From Betaproteobacteria bacterium (GTDB lineage: Bacteria > Pseudomonadota > Gammaproteobacteria > Burkholderiales > SG8-41), in assembly GCA_025353085.1 (NCBI GenBank), contig JANXRI010000118.1, forward strand, positions 1-18,647: a DNA stretch of 18,647 bases. Direction: 5' to 3'. This document shows, in pieces, positions 1-8,355 of the stretch. Below the pieces are notes generated by a model. It ran no database searches. It worked only from the letters and a program-made list of their open reading frames with translations, and was not told the origin of the DNA. Made by a program: the position numbers and the translations under genes. Position 1 is the stretch's first letter. Every line of letters begins with the position of its first letter.

Positions 1-182
1 TCGCTGAGCTTCTGCGCGATCGTGCGCGCAGTGATGTCCGTGCCCGCACCCGGCGCAAAAGGCACGATAAAGCGAATCGGCTTGGTCGGAAAACTGGCGA
101 CAGGGTCGATTTGGGCGGCATACGGCGACACCATTAAGCTCCAGCAGGCGGCCGCTGCGATCGATTGGATCAGGTATTTTAT
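1..182 (-). CDS. Bug/TctC-family tricarboxylate-binding receptor, N-terminal part (runs off left edge)
   Basis: This is the N-terminus of a periplasmic solute receptor of the Bug (Bordetella uptake gene)/TctC family, which binds small carboxylates for uptake or sensing. After a hydrophobic leader the protein reads FPTKPIRFIVPFAPGAG then TDITARTIAQKLS, the usual first strand and helix of the mature domain. The rest lies beyond base 1. The start is odd. A GGAG sits at 193-196 (minus strand) and a full signal peptide (KYLIQSIAAAACWSLMVSPYAA) is open, but the codon in the right place is ATA (180-182) or ATC (183-185). The first ATG in frame is at 132-134, which would delete most of the signal peptide. 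I took ATA as the ancestral start position; 134 is the conservative alternative. The family call is firm; the start is uncertain. Confidence 0.8.
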   Translation of the reverse strand, partial: MKYLIQSIAAAACWSLMVSPYAAQIDPVASFPTKPIRFIVPFAPGAGTDITARTIAQKLS

Positions 183-284
183 GATGGCTTTCTCCTCGTT
201 TATTATTGGACCTACTTGACGTCCACTGCTTATTTTATCCGCTCGGGAACAGCAGAATCATACCGGCACTCAAGCTACGCTTGG

Positions 285-1043
285 TCACGCATCTTCTCCT
301 TCGATTTTTTTGTGCAGCCTGACAGGCTGCGTGCGAGGTTGAGAGCGCGCACGTAATTTCAGATTAAGCATTTCCACGGCGACCGAAAACGCCATCGCAA
401 AATAAATGTAGCCTTTCGGCACGTGAATCGCGAATCCTTCCGCGATTAACGCCATCCCGACCATGATCAAAAACGACAGCGCGAGCATCTTGATGGTCGG
501 ATGACGGTCGACGAATTCGCCGATCGCCCTGGCGCCCCACATCATCACGAGAACAGCAATAACGATCGCAGCGATCATTATCGGTACTTCGCTGACCATG
601 CCTACGGCCGTTATCACCGAGTCGAGGGAGAAAACAATGTCGATGATCGCAATTTGCAGCAGCACAGCGCCGAACGTTGCTTTCGCGACCGTCTGCGGCG
701 ATTGGTCCGCGCCTTCGAGCGAACCGTGAATCTCATGCACGCTTTTCCACAAAAGGAACAGACCCCCACCGATCAGAATCAAATCTCTGACGGACAGTTC
801 CGCATTCGGCAGCTCGATCAACGGATCCGTCAAAGTCATGATCCACGCCAGCGACATCAATAGCAAAATGCGCGTGAGCATGGCGAGCGCCAAGCCGAGC
901 TTGCGGGCGCGGTTGCGTTGGTGCACGGGCAAACGGCCAACCAGAATAGAGATGAAAATAATGTTGTCAACGCCGAGCACGATCTCAAGAGCAGTCAACG
1001 TTGCCAGCGCTATCCAGGCCTGCGGGTCCAAGAACAATTCCAT
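285..1043 (-). CDS. TerC-family integral membrane protein (YoaE/YgjT type)
   Basis: About 252 residues, mostly hydrophobic, with around seven membrane segments. Two acidic in-membrane signatures are visible: LGVDNIIF near the N-terminus and FSLDSVITAVG in the middle. These repeat-like motifs define the TerC family, whose members act in the inner membrane and are linked to metal (manganese) export or metal handling and tellurium resistance. The exact substrate here cannot be read. The frame opens at a TTG at 1058, but the ATG at 1043 is a better start: GGAG lies six bases before it and the protein then begins MELFLDPQAW, as is typical. The gene is monocistronic between the LysR gene and the left-edge Bug gene. 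No clear terminator follows; only a 5-bp CAAGC/GCTTG stem at 271-283 is seen. Confidence 0.9.
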   Translation of the reverse strand: MELFLDPQAWIALATLTALEIVLGVDNIIFISILVGRLPVHQRNRARKLGLALAMLTRILLLMSLAWIMTLTDPLIELPNAELSVRDLILIGGGLFLLWKSVHEIHGSLEGADQSPQTVAKATFGAVLLQIAIIDIVFSLDSVITAVGMVSEVPIMIAAIVIAVLVMMWGARAIGEFVDRHPTIKMLALSFLIMVGMALIAEGFAIHVPKGYIYFAMAFSVAVEMLNLKLRARSQPRTQPVRLHKKIEGEDA

Positions 1044-1176
1044 TCGATTCTCCGACAAAGCATCCCCAGTCAGAGTCCCCCCAACGGATGGAAGTTTCCA
1101 CGGTTGCAGGGCTGCCCCGCCGGCGCGGTATTGAGCGAGCGAAAAGATTACTGGCGATGCGGCTAGCGCAGGGAAA

Positions 1177-2133
1177 TTATTGCACCGCCTGCTGCGCCGC
1201 TTCCGTCAGCAACCAGTCACGGAATGCCGCCACCGGCGGTCGCCGCAGCGATTGCTCGGGACAGACGAGGTAATACGCTGATTGTAGCGGAACTTGCAGG
1301 TCGAACGGCAGCACCAGGCGGCCAACCGCGAGATCGGGCGCAGCCAATACGGGAAAAGTCGCGACGACACCGAGCGCATCGCTCACCGCTTCGAGTGCTA
1401 ACACCGGCTGGCTGAAATGAGAACCGCGGCTCGTATCGACACCTTCGATGCCCGCCGCCTTCAACCAGACGTCCCAGAACGACACGCCGTCATACAACGC
1501 TCCGGAGTCGTCATGCACGAGCAAATGGGACTGCAGATCGCGCGGATGCTGAAGCGGATTTTCTCCCTGCAAAAGCTGCGGGCTGCAGATCGGCGCCAGC
1601 GTGAGGGGAAATAATCGGTCATAGCGAAACCCTGCGTATTCGCCATGACCGTACAAGATCGCGACATCGGAATCCTCAAGCCAGTTTTCCACCGTCGCGC
1701 GTTCGACTGCATTATCGTGCCCGCGCTTGTTGATCAGCCGCGTGCGCGCGGTGATGCGGACGTCGACATCCGGTTGTGCCGCAAAGAAACGGTGCAGCCG
1801 CGGCATCAGCCAACGCGTCGCGAATGACGGGGCTACGCTTACCGTCAACTGCCCATTATCAGGTTGCGGACGCATGCGGTTAACCGCGTCCGCGAGCACG
1901 CCGAAACCTTCGCTTAGACGCGGCAGGGCGACGCCGGCGGCGTGCGTCAATTTTAGGCCGCGCCCGGCTCGCTCGAATAACTCCACGCCTAAGTGCGCTT
2001 CGAGTGCCTTGATCTGATGGCTGACCGCAGCCGGCGTGACGCTTAATTCGGCGGCCGCCCGCTTAAAGCTCAAATGGCGCGCAGCCGCTTCAAACGCCTT
2101 GAGAGAATTGAGAGGAGGTAGCCGGAATGTCAT
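1177..2133 (-). CDS. LysR-family transcriptional regulator, GcvA-like
   Basis: A 318-residue LysR-type regulator, normal length. Residues 6-65 form the winged helix-turn-helix (LNSLKAFEAAARHLSFKRAA, then VTPAAVSHQIKALEAHLG), which is very close to the GcvA/AmpR subgroup. The rest is a periplasmic-binding-fold effector domain with the GcvA-like stretch SVAPSFATRWLMPRL at about 98-112. Such proteins act as DNA-bound tetramers in the cytoplasm and usually regulate a divergent gene and themselves. The ATG at 2133 lies close to an inverted repeat (2140-2152) fitting the T-N11-A LysR box. The divergent neighbour is a small unknown gene at 2294, the natural first target. The effector cannot be inferred. 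Family call firm, target inferred. Confidence 0.95.
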   Translation of the reverse strand: MTFRLPPLNSLKAFEAAARHLSFKRAAAELSVTPAAVSHQIKALEAHLGVELFERAGRGLKLTHAAGVALPRLSEGFGVLADAVNRMRPQPDNGQLTVSVAPSFATRWLMPRLHRFFAAQPDVDVRITARTRLINKRGHDNAVERATVENWLEDSDVAILYGHGEYAGFRYDRLFPLTLAPICSPQLLQGENPLQHPRDLQSHLLVHDDSGALYDGVSFWDVWLKAAGIEGVDTSRGSHFSQPVLALEAVSDALGVVATFPVLAAPDLAVGRLVLPFDLQVPLQSAYYLVCPEQSLRRPPVAAFRDWLLTEAAQQAVQ

Positions 2134-2139
2134 TTAACA

Positions 2140-2152
2140 TTAGAATTTCTAA
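2140..2152. promoter_or_regulatory. Inverted repeat fitting a LysR box (T-N11-A)
   Basis: TTAGAA-T-TTCTAA is a perfect 6-bp inverted repeat around one central base. It sits six bases upstream of the LysR start codon and matches the T-N11-A pattern of LysR-type regulator sites. Its position suggests autoregulation. The symmetry is seen; the binding is inferred. Confidence 0.5.
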
Positions 2153-2176
2153 TTACACAAAATACAATATATCATG

Positions 2177-2191
2177 TGTTGCGACGCAACA
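2177..2191. promoter_or_regulatory. Second operator-like inverted repeat in the LysR divergent spacer
   Basis: TGTTGCG-A-CGCAACA is a perfect 7-bp inverted repeat with a one-base centre, lying in AT-rich DNA between the divergent LysR gene and the small gene at 2294. It is centred 38 bases from the repeat at 2140-2152 (centres 2146 and 2184), which is 3.6 helical turns. Its sequence differs from the first repeat, so it may bind the same regulator at lower similarity or a different protein. Confidence 0.45.
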
Positions 2192-2293
2192 TTACATCTT
2201 TTATATGCTCTATCATGGTGTTCGTAATCGCTTGGAACGCCAACAGGCCGACTAAGCAATAGTTTTTGTAATTTGGTTATCAAGGAGATAAAA

Positions 2294-2494
2294 ATGGTCA
2301 AATACACTGAAAGAGCATCAAAATCAGACCTTTATGCGCGCGTAAAGCTTGCCCCGGTCAACGAGATTCAACGCGCCATCGCGGTTGATACCTTGCGCCA
2401 GGCCGACGCGGTGAGCGATGCAATCATATGGGTCATTGCGGCGGTGCGCCGCTTGTTCACCCGCGATCCGGGTCGCCTGCTGCACAACAACTAG
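2294..2494 (+). CDS. Small hypothetical protein divergent from LysR
   Basis: A 66-residue protein I do not recognise. The start is the ATG at 2294, seven bases after AAGGAG (2282-2287); the frame is open from 2273, but that upstream start has no ribosome site. The N-terminal part is charged (MVKYTERASKSDLYARVKLA) and the middle is probably helical. Residues about 47-59 form a hydrophobic to basic helix (DAIIWVIAAVRRLFTR), which could be amphipathic and lie on a membrane. There are no cysteines and no signal peptide. It is flanked by an AT-rich regulatory spacer and a strong terminator, so it looks like its own transcription unit controlled by the divergent LysR protein. The good ribosome site and clean terminator argue that it is real. 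Function unknown. Confidence 0.7.
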   Translation: MVKYTERASKSDLYARVKLAPVNEIQRAIAVDTLRQADAVSDAIIWVIAAVRRLFTRDPGRLLHNN

Positions 2495-2570
2495 GCACGT
2501 CGGGCGGACTGGCGACGACGAATAGTACGTCGAGCACAATGCAGGTGCGCAAGCATGAAGCAGTAACGAA

Positions 2571-2596
2571 AAAAACCCGGCATCAGCCGGGTTTTT
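2571..2596. terminator. Bidirectional rho-independent terminator
   Basis: Perfect 11-bp stem AAAAACCCGGC / GCCGGGTTTTT with loop ATCA. There is a T run after the stem on the plus strand (followed by AGTTTTT) and an A run before it, giving a T run on the minus strand. It lies between the convergent small gene (ends 2494) and the hydroxylase small-subunit gene (ends 2645), so it serves both. Confidence 0.93.
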
Positions 2597-2644
2597 AGTT
2601 TTTAAGGTGCTTTGGCCAGCGGCTGCGGCGCGGCCGAATGCTGC

Positions 2645-3109
2645 TTACTTCATCAACTCGGCACTGCGCTTTACGGCCTTTACGATATTGATGTAGCCGG
2701 TGCAGCGGCACAAATTGCCTTCCAGACCGTGATAGATCTCCTCATCGGTCGGCTGCGGATTATCCTTGAGGAAAGCGCTGATTGCCATGATCATCCCCGG
2801 CGTGCAGAAGCCGCATTGCAACGCGTGGCAATCGGTGAACGACTGCTGCACCGGATGCAGTTGGTCACCGTTGCTCAGGCCTTCGATGGTCACGATGTCA
2901 GTACCGTCCGCCTGGACCGCGAGCACGGTGCATGACTTTACCGCGCGGCCGTCTATATGCACGGTGCAGCACCCGCATTGACTGGTATCACAGCCGATGT
3001 GGGTGCCGGTCAACCGCAGTTGGTCGCGCAGCACGTCGACCAGCAGTGTGCGATCTTCGACTTCACGCGAGTGTTTGGTGCCGTTAACGGTTAGTTCTAT
3101 TTTTGTCAT
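2645..3109 (-). CDS. (2Fe-2S) small subunit of a molybdenum hydroxylase (CoxS-like)
   Basis: A 154-residue iron-sulfur subunit that passes electrons from the molybdenum site to FAD in xanthine dehydrogenase/CO dehydrogenase-type enzymes. All eight cluster ligands are visible. The plant-ferredoxin cluster uses C40, C45, C48 and C60 (GCDTSQCGCC, then KSC). The C-terminal helical cluster uses C99, C102 (QCGFC), C134 and C136 (LCRC). Length is normal. It is last in the minus-strand operon, 91 bases after the medium subunit, and is followed by the terminator at 2571-2596. No signal peptide, so it acts in the cytoplasm. C47 is an extra cysteine next to a ligand and is probably not a ligand. Confidence 0.95.
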   Translation of the reverse strand: MTKIELTVNGTKHSREVEDRTLLVDVLRDQLRLTGTHIGCDTSQCGCCTVHIDGRAVKSCTVLAVQADGTDIVTIEGLSNGDQLHPVQQSFTDCHALQCGFCTPGMIMAISAFLKDNPQPTDEEIYHGLEGNLCRCTGYINIVKAVKRSAELMK

Positions 3110-3200
3110 GGTCGTTTAATTCCTGTTGGGGCCGTTCGTGGTGAGGTAAACGCACCGTGAACGACCGTTCATCCTTCGATACCTCAACGCCGAACTGGTT

Positions 3201-4004
<804 letters not shown>

Positions 4005-4011
4005 GCGGCTC

Positions 4012-6324
4012 CTATTTGCTCGGATTTATTTTAGCGGCCTGAATGGAATGCCAAACCTTGCTGGGCGTGTACGGCATATCGAGATGTCCTACACCGGCGG
4101 GCCGCAATGCATCCGTCATTGCATTCGCGAGCGCCGGCAGCGATGCCGTGCAGCCCGATTCTCCCACGCCTTTGGCGCCGATTGCATTCAACTTGCTCGG
4201 CACCGGATGGTCGCCGACATTGATGTCACGCACGAGTCCGGCGCGCGGCATGCCGTAGTCCATGAAGCTGCCGGTCAGCAATTGACCGCTCGCGCGATCG
4301 TAAATCACTTCTTCCTGAAACATCTGGCCGGCACCCTGGGTCACGCCGCCGTGCACCTGGCCTTCAACGATCTGGTGATTGATTACAGTGCCGCAATCAT
4401 CGACTGCAACATAGGACGCGATCTCGGTGACGCCGGTATCCGGGTCGATTTCAACCTCCGCGATATGACAGCCGTTCGGCCAGGTCGAGCCGACCGTCGC
4501 TTCGGCGAGTGTATTCATCGGATGCGGATCTCGGCCCGCCAGTTTTTGGGCGAGTTGCACGAAGCTGATCGTCTTTTCGCCATCGCGCGACTTGAACTCG
4601 CCGCCCGCATAGTCAACCTGCGAGGGCTCGAGTTCCAGTTCCTCTGCGGCGAGCGGCTTGGCCTGCTCGATCAGTTTATCCGCCGCGACTTTGCATACGC
4701 TGCCAACGCCCGCCATCGAGCGTGAGCCGCCAGTGTGATTTCCAATAAGCTCACGCGCGGGATCGCATTCGCGCAACGTGACCATGGCATGCGGCAGACC
4801 GAGCGTATCGGCGACCACCGACGTGAAAGTCGTTTCGTGCCCCTGCCCCGACGACATGCTGACCGTGTATACCGTCAGCTTGCCTGCCGCATCGACTTCG
4901 ATCGCCACCTGGTCCTTGGGAAACACGCCGGCGCCGGTCGCTTCGATGATCGTCGACAGCCCGATGCCGCGCAATTTGCCGCGCCCTTTTGCGGCGACTC
5001 TGCGCGCCTCGAAGCCGCGCCAATCGGCGGTCGTCAGCGCCTGCTCGAGACAGCCTGCAAAGTCCGACGGTTCGTACACCCCAACCGTCGGCGTCTTGTA
5101 CGGAAAGGCGTCGGCTGGAATGAAATTACGCCGGCGCAATTCACTGCGCTCGATTTTAAGTTCGTCCGCGGCGCGATCGACGAGACGCTCGATGGCATAC
5201 GCGATATCGGGCCGCCCGGCGCCGCGATAGGCGGCAATCGGCACCGTATTCGTCAGCACGACCTTGAAGGCGCCATAGAGTGCCGGGATTTTATAGACGC
5301 CCGTCATGAGCGTCGCCGGATTGCGCAAATGGCTGATTGAACCGGTGGGCGTCAGATAAGCGCCCATGTCGCATAGAAAATCGTAGCGCGCGGCAATAAA
5401 TTCCCCAGCGCTGTCGAGCGCCAGTTGACCGGCGATCTCGATGCCGCGGCCATGCGCATCCGACATAAAGCCATCCGCGCGCGAGCCGACCCACTTCACT
5501 GGGCGGCCCAGTTTTTTCGCCGCAATCATCAGCGCGCCATGCTCGGGATATACGCCGCTGCGCTGGCCGAAGCTGCCGCCGACGTCGTTGGTGTGCACGC
5601 GCAACTTTTCTTCCGGCACGCCCGTCAGCATCGCAAATTGTTTGCGCAACATCATCATGCCCTGGGACGGCGTGTAAATGTCGTAACTTTCGCTCGCCGC
5701 ATCGTAGCTGACGAGGCTGCCGCGCGGCTCCAGCGGGCTGGGCGCCACGCGTGTCGTCAACACTTTGAGACGCGTGATATGCGCGGCTTTCGCGAATGCC
5801 TCTTCGACCGCCCTGGCATCGCCGGTTTCCCATTCGAAACAGAGATTGCCCGGCACATTTTCGTGCAACTGCGGCGCGCCCGCAGCCAGCGCGTCTGTCA
5901 CCGTGACCACTGCGCTTAAATCCCGGTAATCGATTTCAATCGCATCGATTGCATCCTGCGCGGCGAGTGCTGACTCCGCGACCACCATTGCAATTGTTTC
6001 GCCGACATAACGCACTGCAGTCGTGGCCAACACGGGGCGTTCGGGCTTCAGGATCTGGGCGCCATTGCGGCCCGCAAAAGACATCAAGTTCGGAAATTGC
6101 GTGTAGCCCGCGTCAATCGCATCGGCGCCCGTGAATACGGCGACCACACCCGGCTGCCTTAGCGCGGGCTCGGCATTGATTGAAACAATTTGCGCATGCG
6201 CGCGATCGGCGCGCAGGAATGCCGCATGCAACTGCCCGGTCAGATTGACGTCAGCGGTGTAGCGGCCGCGCCCGGTGATCAAACGCAGGTCTTCGCGGCG
6301 GTTTGCCGGCTGGGATTGACTCAT
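4012..6324 (-). CDS. Molybdopterin-binding large subunit of a molybdenum hydroxylase (form II CoxL-like)
   Basis: A 770-residue catalytic subunit carrying molybdopterin-cytosine-dinucleotide-type molybdenum. Seen: the N-terminal a/b hammerhead domain (14-135), VGGSFG at 248-253, AYRGAGR at 365-371, SGQGHETTF near 492-500 and GVGESG with the catalytic glutamate E722. True (form I) CO dehydrogenases carry AYRCSFR with an S-selanyl cysteine in this loop. AYRGAGR marks the form II/other-hydroxylase group, so the substrate is probably an aromatic or N-heterocyclic compound or an aldehyde, not proven CO. No maturation genes (coxD-G, xdhC) are seen nearby. The start has no Shine-Dalgarno sequence; the leader just before ATG instead reads ACCTCC. 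First gene of a three-gene operon. Confidence 0.93.
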   Translation of the reverse strand: MSQSQPANRREDLRLITGRGRYTADVNLTGQLHAAFLRADRAHAQIVSINAEPALRQPGVVAVFTGADAIDAGYTQFPNLMSFAGRNGAQILKPERPVLATTAVRYVGETIAMVVAESALAAQDAIDAIEIDYRDLSAVVTVTDALAAGAPQLHENVPGNLCFEWETGDARAVEEAFAKAAHITRLKVLTTRVAPSPLEPRGSLVSYDAASESYDIYTPSQGMMMLRKQFAMLTGVPEEKLRVHTNDVGGSFGQRSGVYPEHGALMIAAKKLGRPVKWVGSRADGFMSDAHGRGIEIAGQLALDSAGEFIAARYDFLCDMGAYLTPTGSISHLRNPATLMTGVYKIPALYGAFKVVLTNTVPIAAYRGAGRPDIAYAIERLVDRAADELKIERSELRRRNFIPADAFPYKTPTVGVYEPSDFAGCLEQALTTADWRGFEARRVAAKGRGKLRGIGLSTIIEATGAGVFPKDQVAIEVDAAGKLTVYTVSMSSGQGHETTFTSVVADTLGLPHAMVTLRECDPARELIGNHTGGSRSMAGVGSVCKVAADKLIEQAKPLAAEELELEPSQVDYAGGEFKSRDGEKTISFVQLAQKLAGRDPHPMNTLAEATVGSTWPNGCHIAEVEIDPDTGVTEIASYVAVDDCGTVINHQIVEGQVHGGVTQGAGQMFQEEVIYDRASGQLLTGSFMDYGMPRAGLVRDINVGDHPVPSKLNAIGAKGVGESGCTASLPALANAMTDALRPAGVGHLDMPYTPSKVWHSIQAAKINPSK

Positions 6325-6365
6325 GTTGGAGGTTTACAGTTGTTGAGCGACGCAGAACGACGGCT

Positions 6366-6394
6366 AGTGTACCTTGCTGGCCGCGGGGGTTGAA
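6366..6394 (-). promoter_or_regulatory. Possible sigma-70 promoter for the molybdenum hydroxylase operon
   Basis: On the minus strand, TTCAAC (6389-6394) and TACACT (6366-6371) are separated by 17 bases. The -10 matches 4 of 6 consensus bases and the -35 matches 3 of 6. The predicted transcript would start near 6359, leaving about 35 bases of leader before the large-subunit ATG at 6324. Modest match, inference only. Confidence 0.3.
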
Positions 6395-6510
6395 GGCTTT
6401 TCGCGATTTTACAGCGTCATGCGCGGTTGCGCTCACCGGCGATGCACTGAACTCGTCGCACGCGTATCGTCACTCTATGATCCGCGGTGCGAATGCGCCC
6501 GCAATCCGGA

Positions 6511-7116
6511 TTATTCGCGGCGGCGTTCGTGGCCGGCGCCTGCGGGGCCGATCGTGTTGAACTCCGCAATCATGCTGTCGCGAAGATCACGGGGCACCGG
6601 CAACGTCCCTGACTGCAGCACATCAAGCAGTTGCTGACGCTCGAACTCGGGCAGCCGGCGATATTCCTCTTTCGCCTGCACCGCGAGCGAGCGCTTTTCC
6701 GCGTACGAAAGCCGGTCGAGACTGCGATAGCATTCCTTCACCTCGCGCGCCTTCATCGCGAATTCGGCGAGCAGTTGCGATTTGCTTTGCGTGTTCTGCG
6801 GATCCTGCATTATTTTTTGCACGCCAGCGAACACCTGGTCGCGTTGATCCAGCGTCAGATGCAGAAAATTATCGTCGAGCAGCGCACGCATTTGCTGCTC
6901 CTCGTTGCCGCGTGTGATGGCCGGCGTCGGCAGTGCAAAGCCGTACGTCGCGGAAGGGATGGTCGGATATTGCTGTTGCATGCCGGTTACGCCCGCCTCG
7001 ATCGATGCCGTCACCGCGCGATCGCGCGCAAAGCGCAACAGCAGCAGCAGAATCGGATCCGCGAATGCGGTCGACGAGGTCAACAAAATTAATGCACCGG
7101 CGATGCAGCGAATCAT
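6511..7116 (-). CDS. Exported protein of unknown function
   Basis: About 201 residues from the ATG at 7116, preceded by AGAGG at suitable spacing. The first 20 residues form a signal peptide (MIRCIAGALILLTSSTAFAD, cut after AFA), which favours this start over longer openings at 7200 or 7230. The mature part begins with a hydrophobic stretch (PILLLLLRFARD), then a proline/threonine-rich segment, then an all-helical charged region from about residue 75 (LDQRDQVFAGVQKIMQD and LPEFERQQLLDVLQSGTLP). The C-terminus is basic and acidic (GHERRRE). I do not recognise the family; it is likely periplasmic, or anchored by the hydrophobic segment. Two palindromes lie in its leader (7117-7128, 7177-7198). 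Confidence 0.7.
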   Translation of the reverse strand: MIRCIAGALILLTSSTAFADPILLLLLRFARDRAVTASIEAGVTGMQQQYPTIPSATYGFALPTPAITRGNEEQQMRALLDDNFLHLTLDQRDQVFAGVQKIMQDPQNTQSKSQLLAEFAMKAREVKECYRSLDRLSYAEKRSLAVQAKEEYRRLPEFERQQLLDVLQSGTLPVPRDLRDSMIAEFNTIGPAGAGHERRRE

Positions 7117-7128
7117 CAGAGGCCTCTG
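7117..7128. repeat. 12-bp perfect palindrome at the ribosome site
   Basis: CAGAGGCCTCTG directly abuts the ATG (7116) of the exported protein gene and includes its AGAGG ribosome site. With no loop it cannot make a useful hairpin, so a protein-binding site, or chance, is more likely. Confidence 0.4.
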
Positions 7129-7176
7129 TGCGTGCAGTGCCGATTCCACATTTGCGCCGGTGAGAATGACGCCGCG

Positions 7177-7198
7177 GCGTTCTGCTAAGGCAGAACGC
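7177..7198. promoter_or_regulatory. Perfect 9-bp hairpin in the leader of the exported protein gene
   Basis: GCGTTCTGC-TAAG-GCAGAACGC is a perfect 9-bp inverted repeat with a 4-base loop, 61 bases upstream of the start at 7116. No T run follows on either strand, so it is not a standard terminator. It may be an operator or an mRNA leader hairpin. Confidence 0.5.
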
Positions 7199-7345
7199 AT
7201 GCTGATGAAACGGGATTCGGTGGAACTCAACGACGGGAGAAAAATTAGTCTAAAAGCGCCCGTCGCAATAAGTCAACGGTGTCCTACAGTGGCAACGCGC
7301 TTTAATGGCAGAGCTGTTGTTGTTATGCACGCCGAGTGCGCGACT

Positions 7346-8317
7346 TCAGGCAATTTCGCACGGTTTGCCGCTCGCAATCGACTGAATGATCGCATCGAAC
7401 GCTGCTATCGTCGCCGTCATTTCGGCCGGCGTGATCGGATAGGGCGCGCCGCCCTCGACCGCTAATGCGAATGCGTCGAACTCGGCGCGAATCGAATCCA
7501 TTGCGGCGTAAGTTTTGCGCTCGACCGGCGCGCCGGAGCAACGTACGACGGTTTCGGTTTCACCGAGCGCTTCGGCCGACCCGCAGTCGCCAAACGCATG
7601 GACGCGCCAATAAAACGGCGACGGGCGAACTGCGCCCAGCACGCCGCTCATGCCGTTTTTAAAACGAAACAGCACGGAGATCGTATCGCGCGGATCGTGG
7701 CCGCCTTGCATCGATGCGAACCGGGCATCGACTCGCGCGACCGGACCCGCCAGGCTGACAAACGCATCGAGTATATGGATGCCGGTGCCGGTCATGCCCG
7801 CGCCCGGCGTCTCTGCCGGCTGGTCGCGCCAACCGGCAAAAAGATTGCTCGAATTTTCGTTGCTGTAATGGCCTTCAATGTGCATTACCTTGCCGAGACT
7901 GCCGCCGGCAACCACGCTGCGCAAGGCGGCCATCGACGGCCAGAAACGCTTGTTCTGGCCGACACCGATCACGCATTGGGCCGCCAGACACGCATTCACG
8001 GCGCGTTCCGCGTCGGCTTGTTTGAGCGACAGCGGCTTTTCGCAGAACACATGCTTGCCGGCACGCGCGGCGGCGACAATCTGATCGGCGTGCAACGAGT
8101 GCGGAGTGGCCAGCACCACCGCGTCAATTTCGGGATCGGCGAGCACTTCGTCAAATTCGGCGCTGAGTGAAATGCCATGTTGCGCGCCGAACGCCTCGGT
8201 CTCGGCGAGTTCTTTGGTGACGCCGCGCACGAACTTGAGCCGGGTACTTTTGCCCTGCACCGCGTTGACGATATTTTTACCCCACCAGCCGAGACCGATG
8301 ATTGCCGCATTGACCAC
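7346..8317 (-). CDS. Gfo/Idh/MocA-family NAD(P)-dependent oxidoreductase
   Basis: A 323-residue cytoplasmic dehydrogenase. The N-terminal Rossmann domain has GLGWWG at 8-13, and CEKPLSL at 92-98 holds the family EKP motif, whose lysine helps catalysis. The C-terminal half is the open-sheet substrate domain, with GTGIHILDAFVSLAGP carrying the usual histidine (about 176-191). Family members oxidise or reduce sugars, inositols and related acids at one hydroxyl. It follows the enolase-superfamily gene by 38 bases on the same strand, so the two are probably one operon acting on the same compound. The substrate cannot be named from sequence. Confidence 0.93.
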   Translation of the reverse strand: MVNAAIIGLGWWGKNIVNAVQGKSTRLKFVRGVTKELAETEAFGAQHGISLSAEFDEVLADPEIDAVVLATPHSLHADQIVAAARAGKHVFCEKPLSLKQADAERAVNACLAAQCVIGVGQNKRFWPSMAALRSVVAGGSLGKVMHIEGHYSNENSSNLFAGWRDQPAETPGAGMTGTGIHILDAFVSLAGPVARVDARFASMQGGHDPRDTISVLFRFKNGMSGVLGAVRPSPFYWRVHAFGDCGSAEALGETETVVRCSGAPVERKTYAAMDSIRAEFDAFALAVEGGAPYPITPAEMTATIAAFDAIIQSIASGKPCEIA

Positions 8318-8355
8318 TGATTTTTCCTCGTTAACTTCGGCTGCGAGTCCGCTTG

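Noticed and set aside
1044..1176. Possible manganese (yybP-ykoY) riboswitch before the TerC-family gene
   Set aside because: TerC genes often have one, but I could not find its conserved loops here; only short GC-rich stems are visible. A covariance-model scan would settle it.
3134..3162. Hairpin between the medium and small hydroxylase subunits
   Set aside because: It pairs over 10 bp only with two wobbles on the plus strand; on the transcribed minus strand these become A-C mismatches, so the stem is weak.
6340..6393. Plus-strand mini-frame of 17-18 codons starting TTG after a GGAGG
   Set aside because: The ribosome-like GGAGG is simply the complement of the CCTCC before the large-subunit start; too short and without other support.
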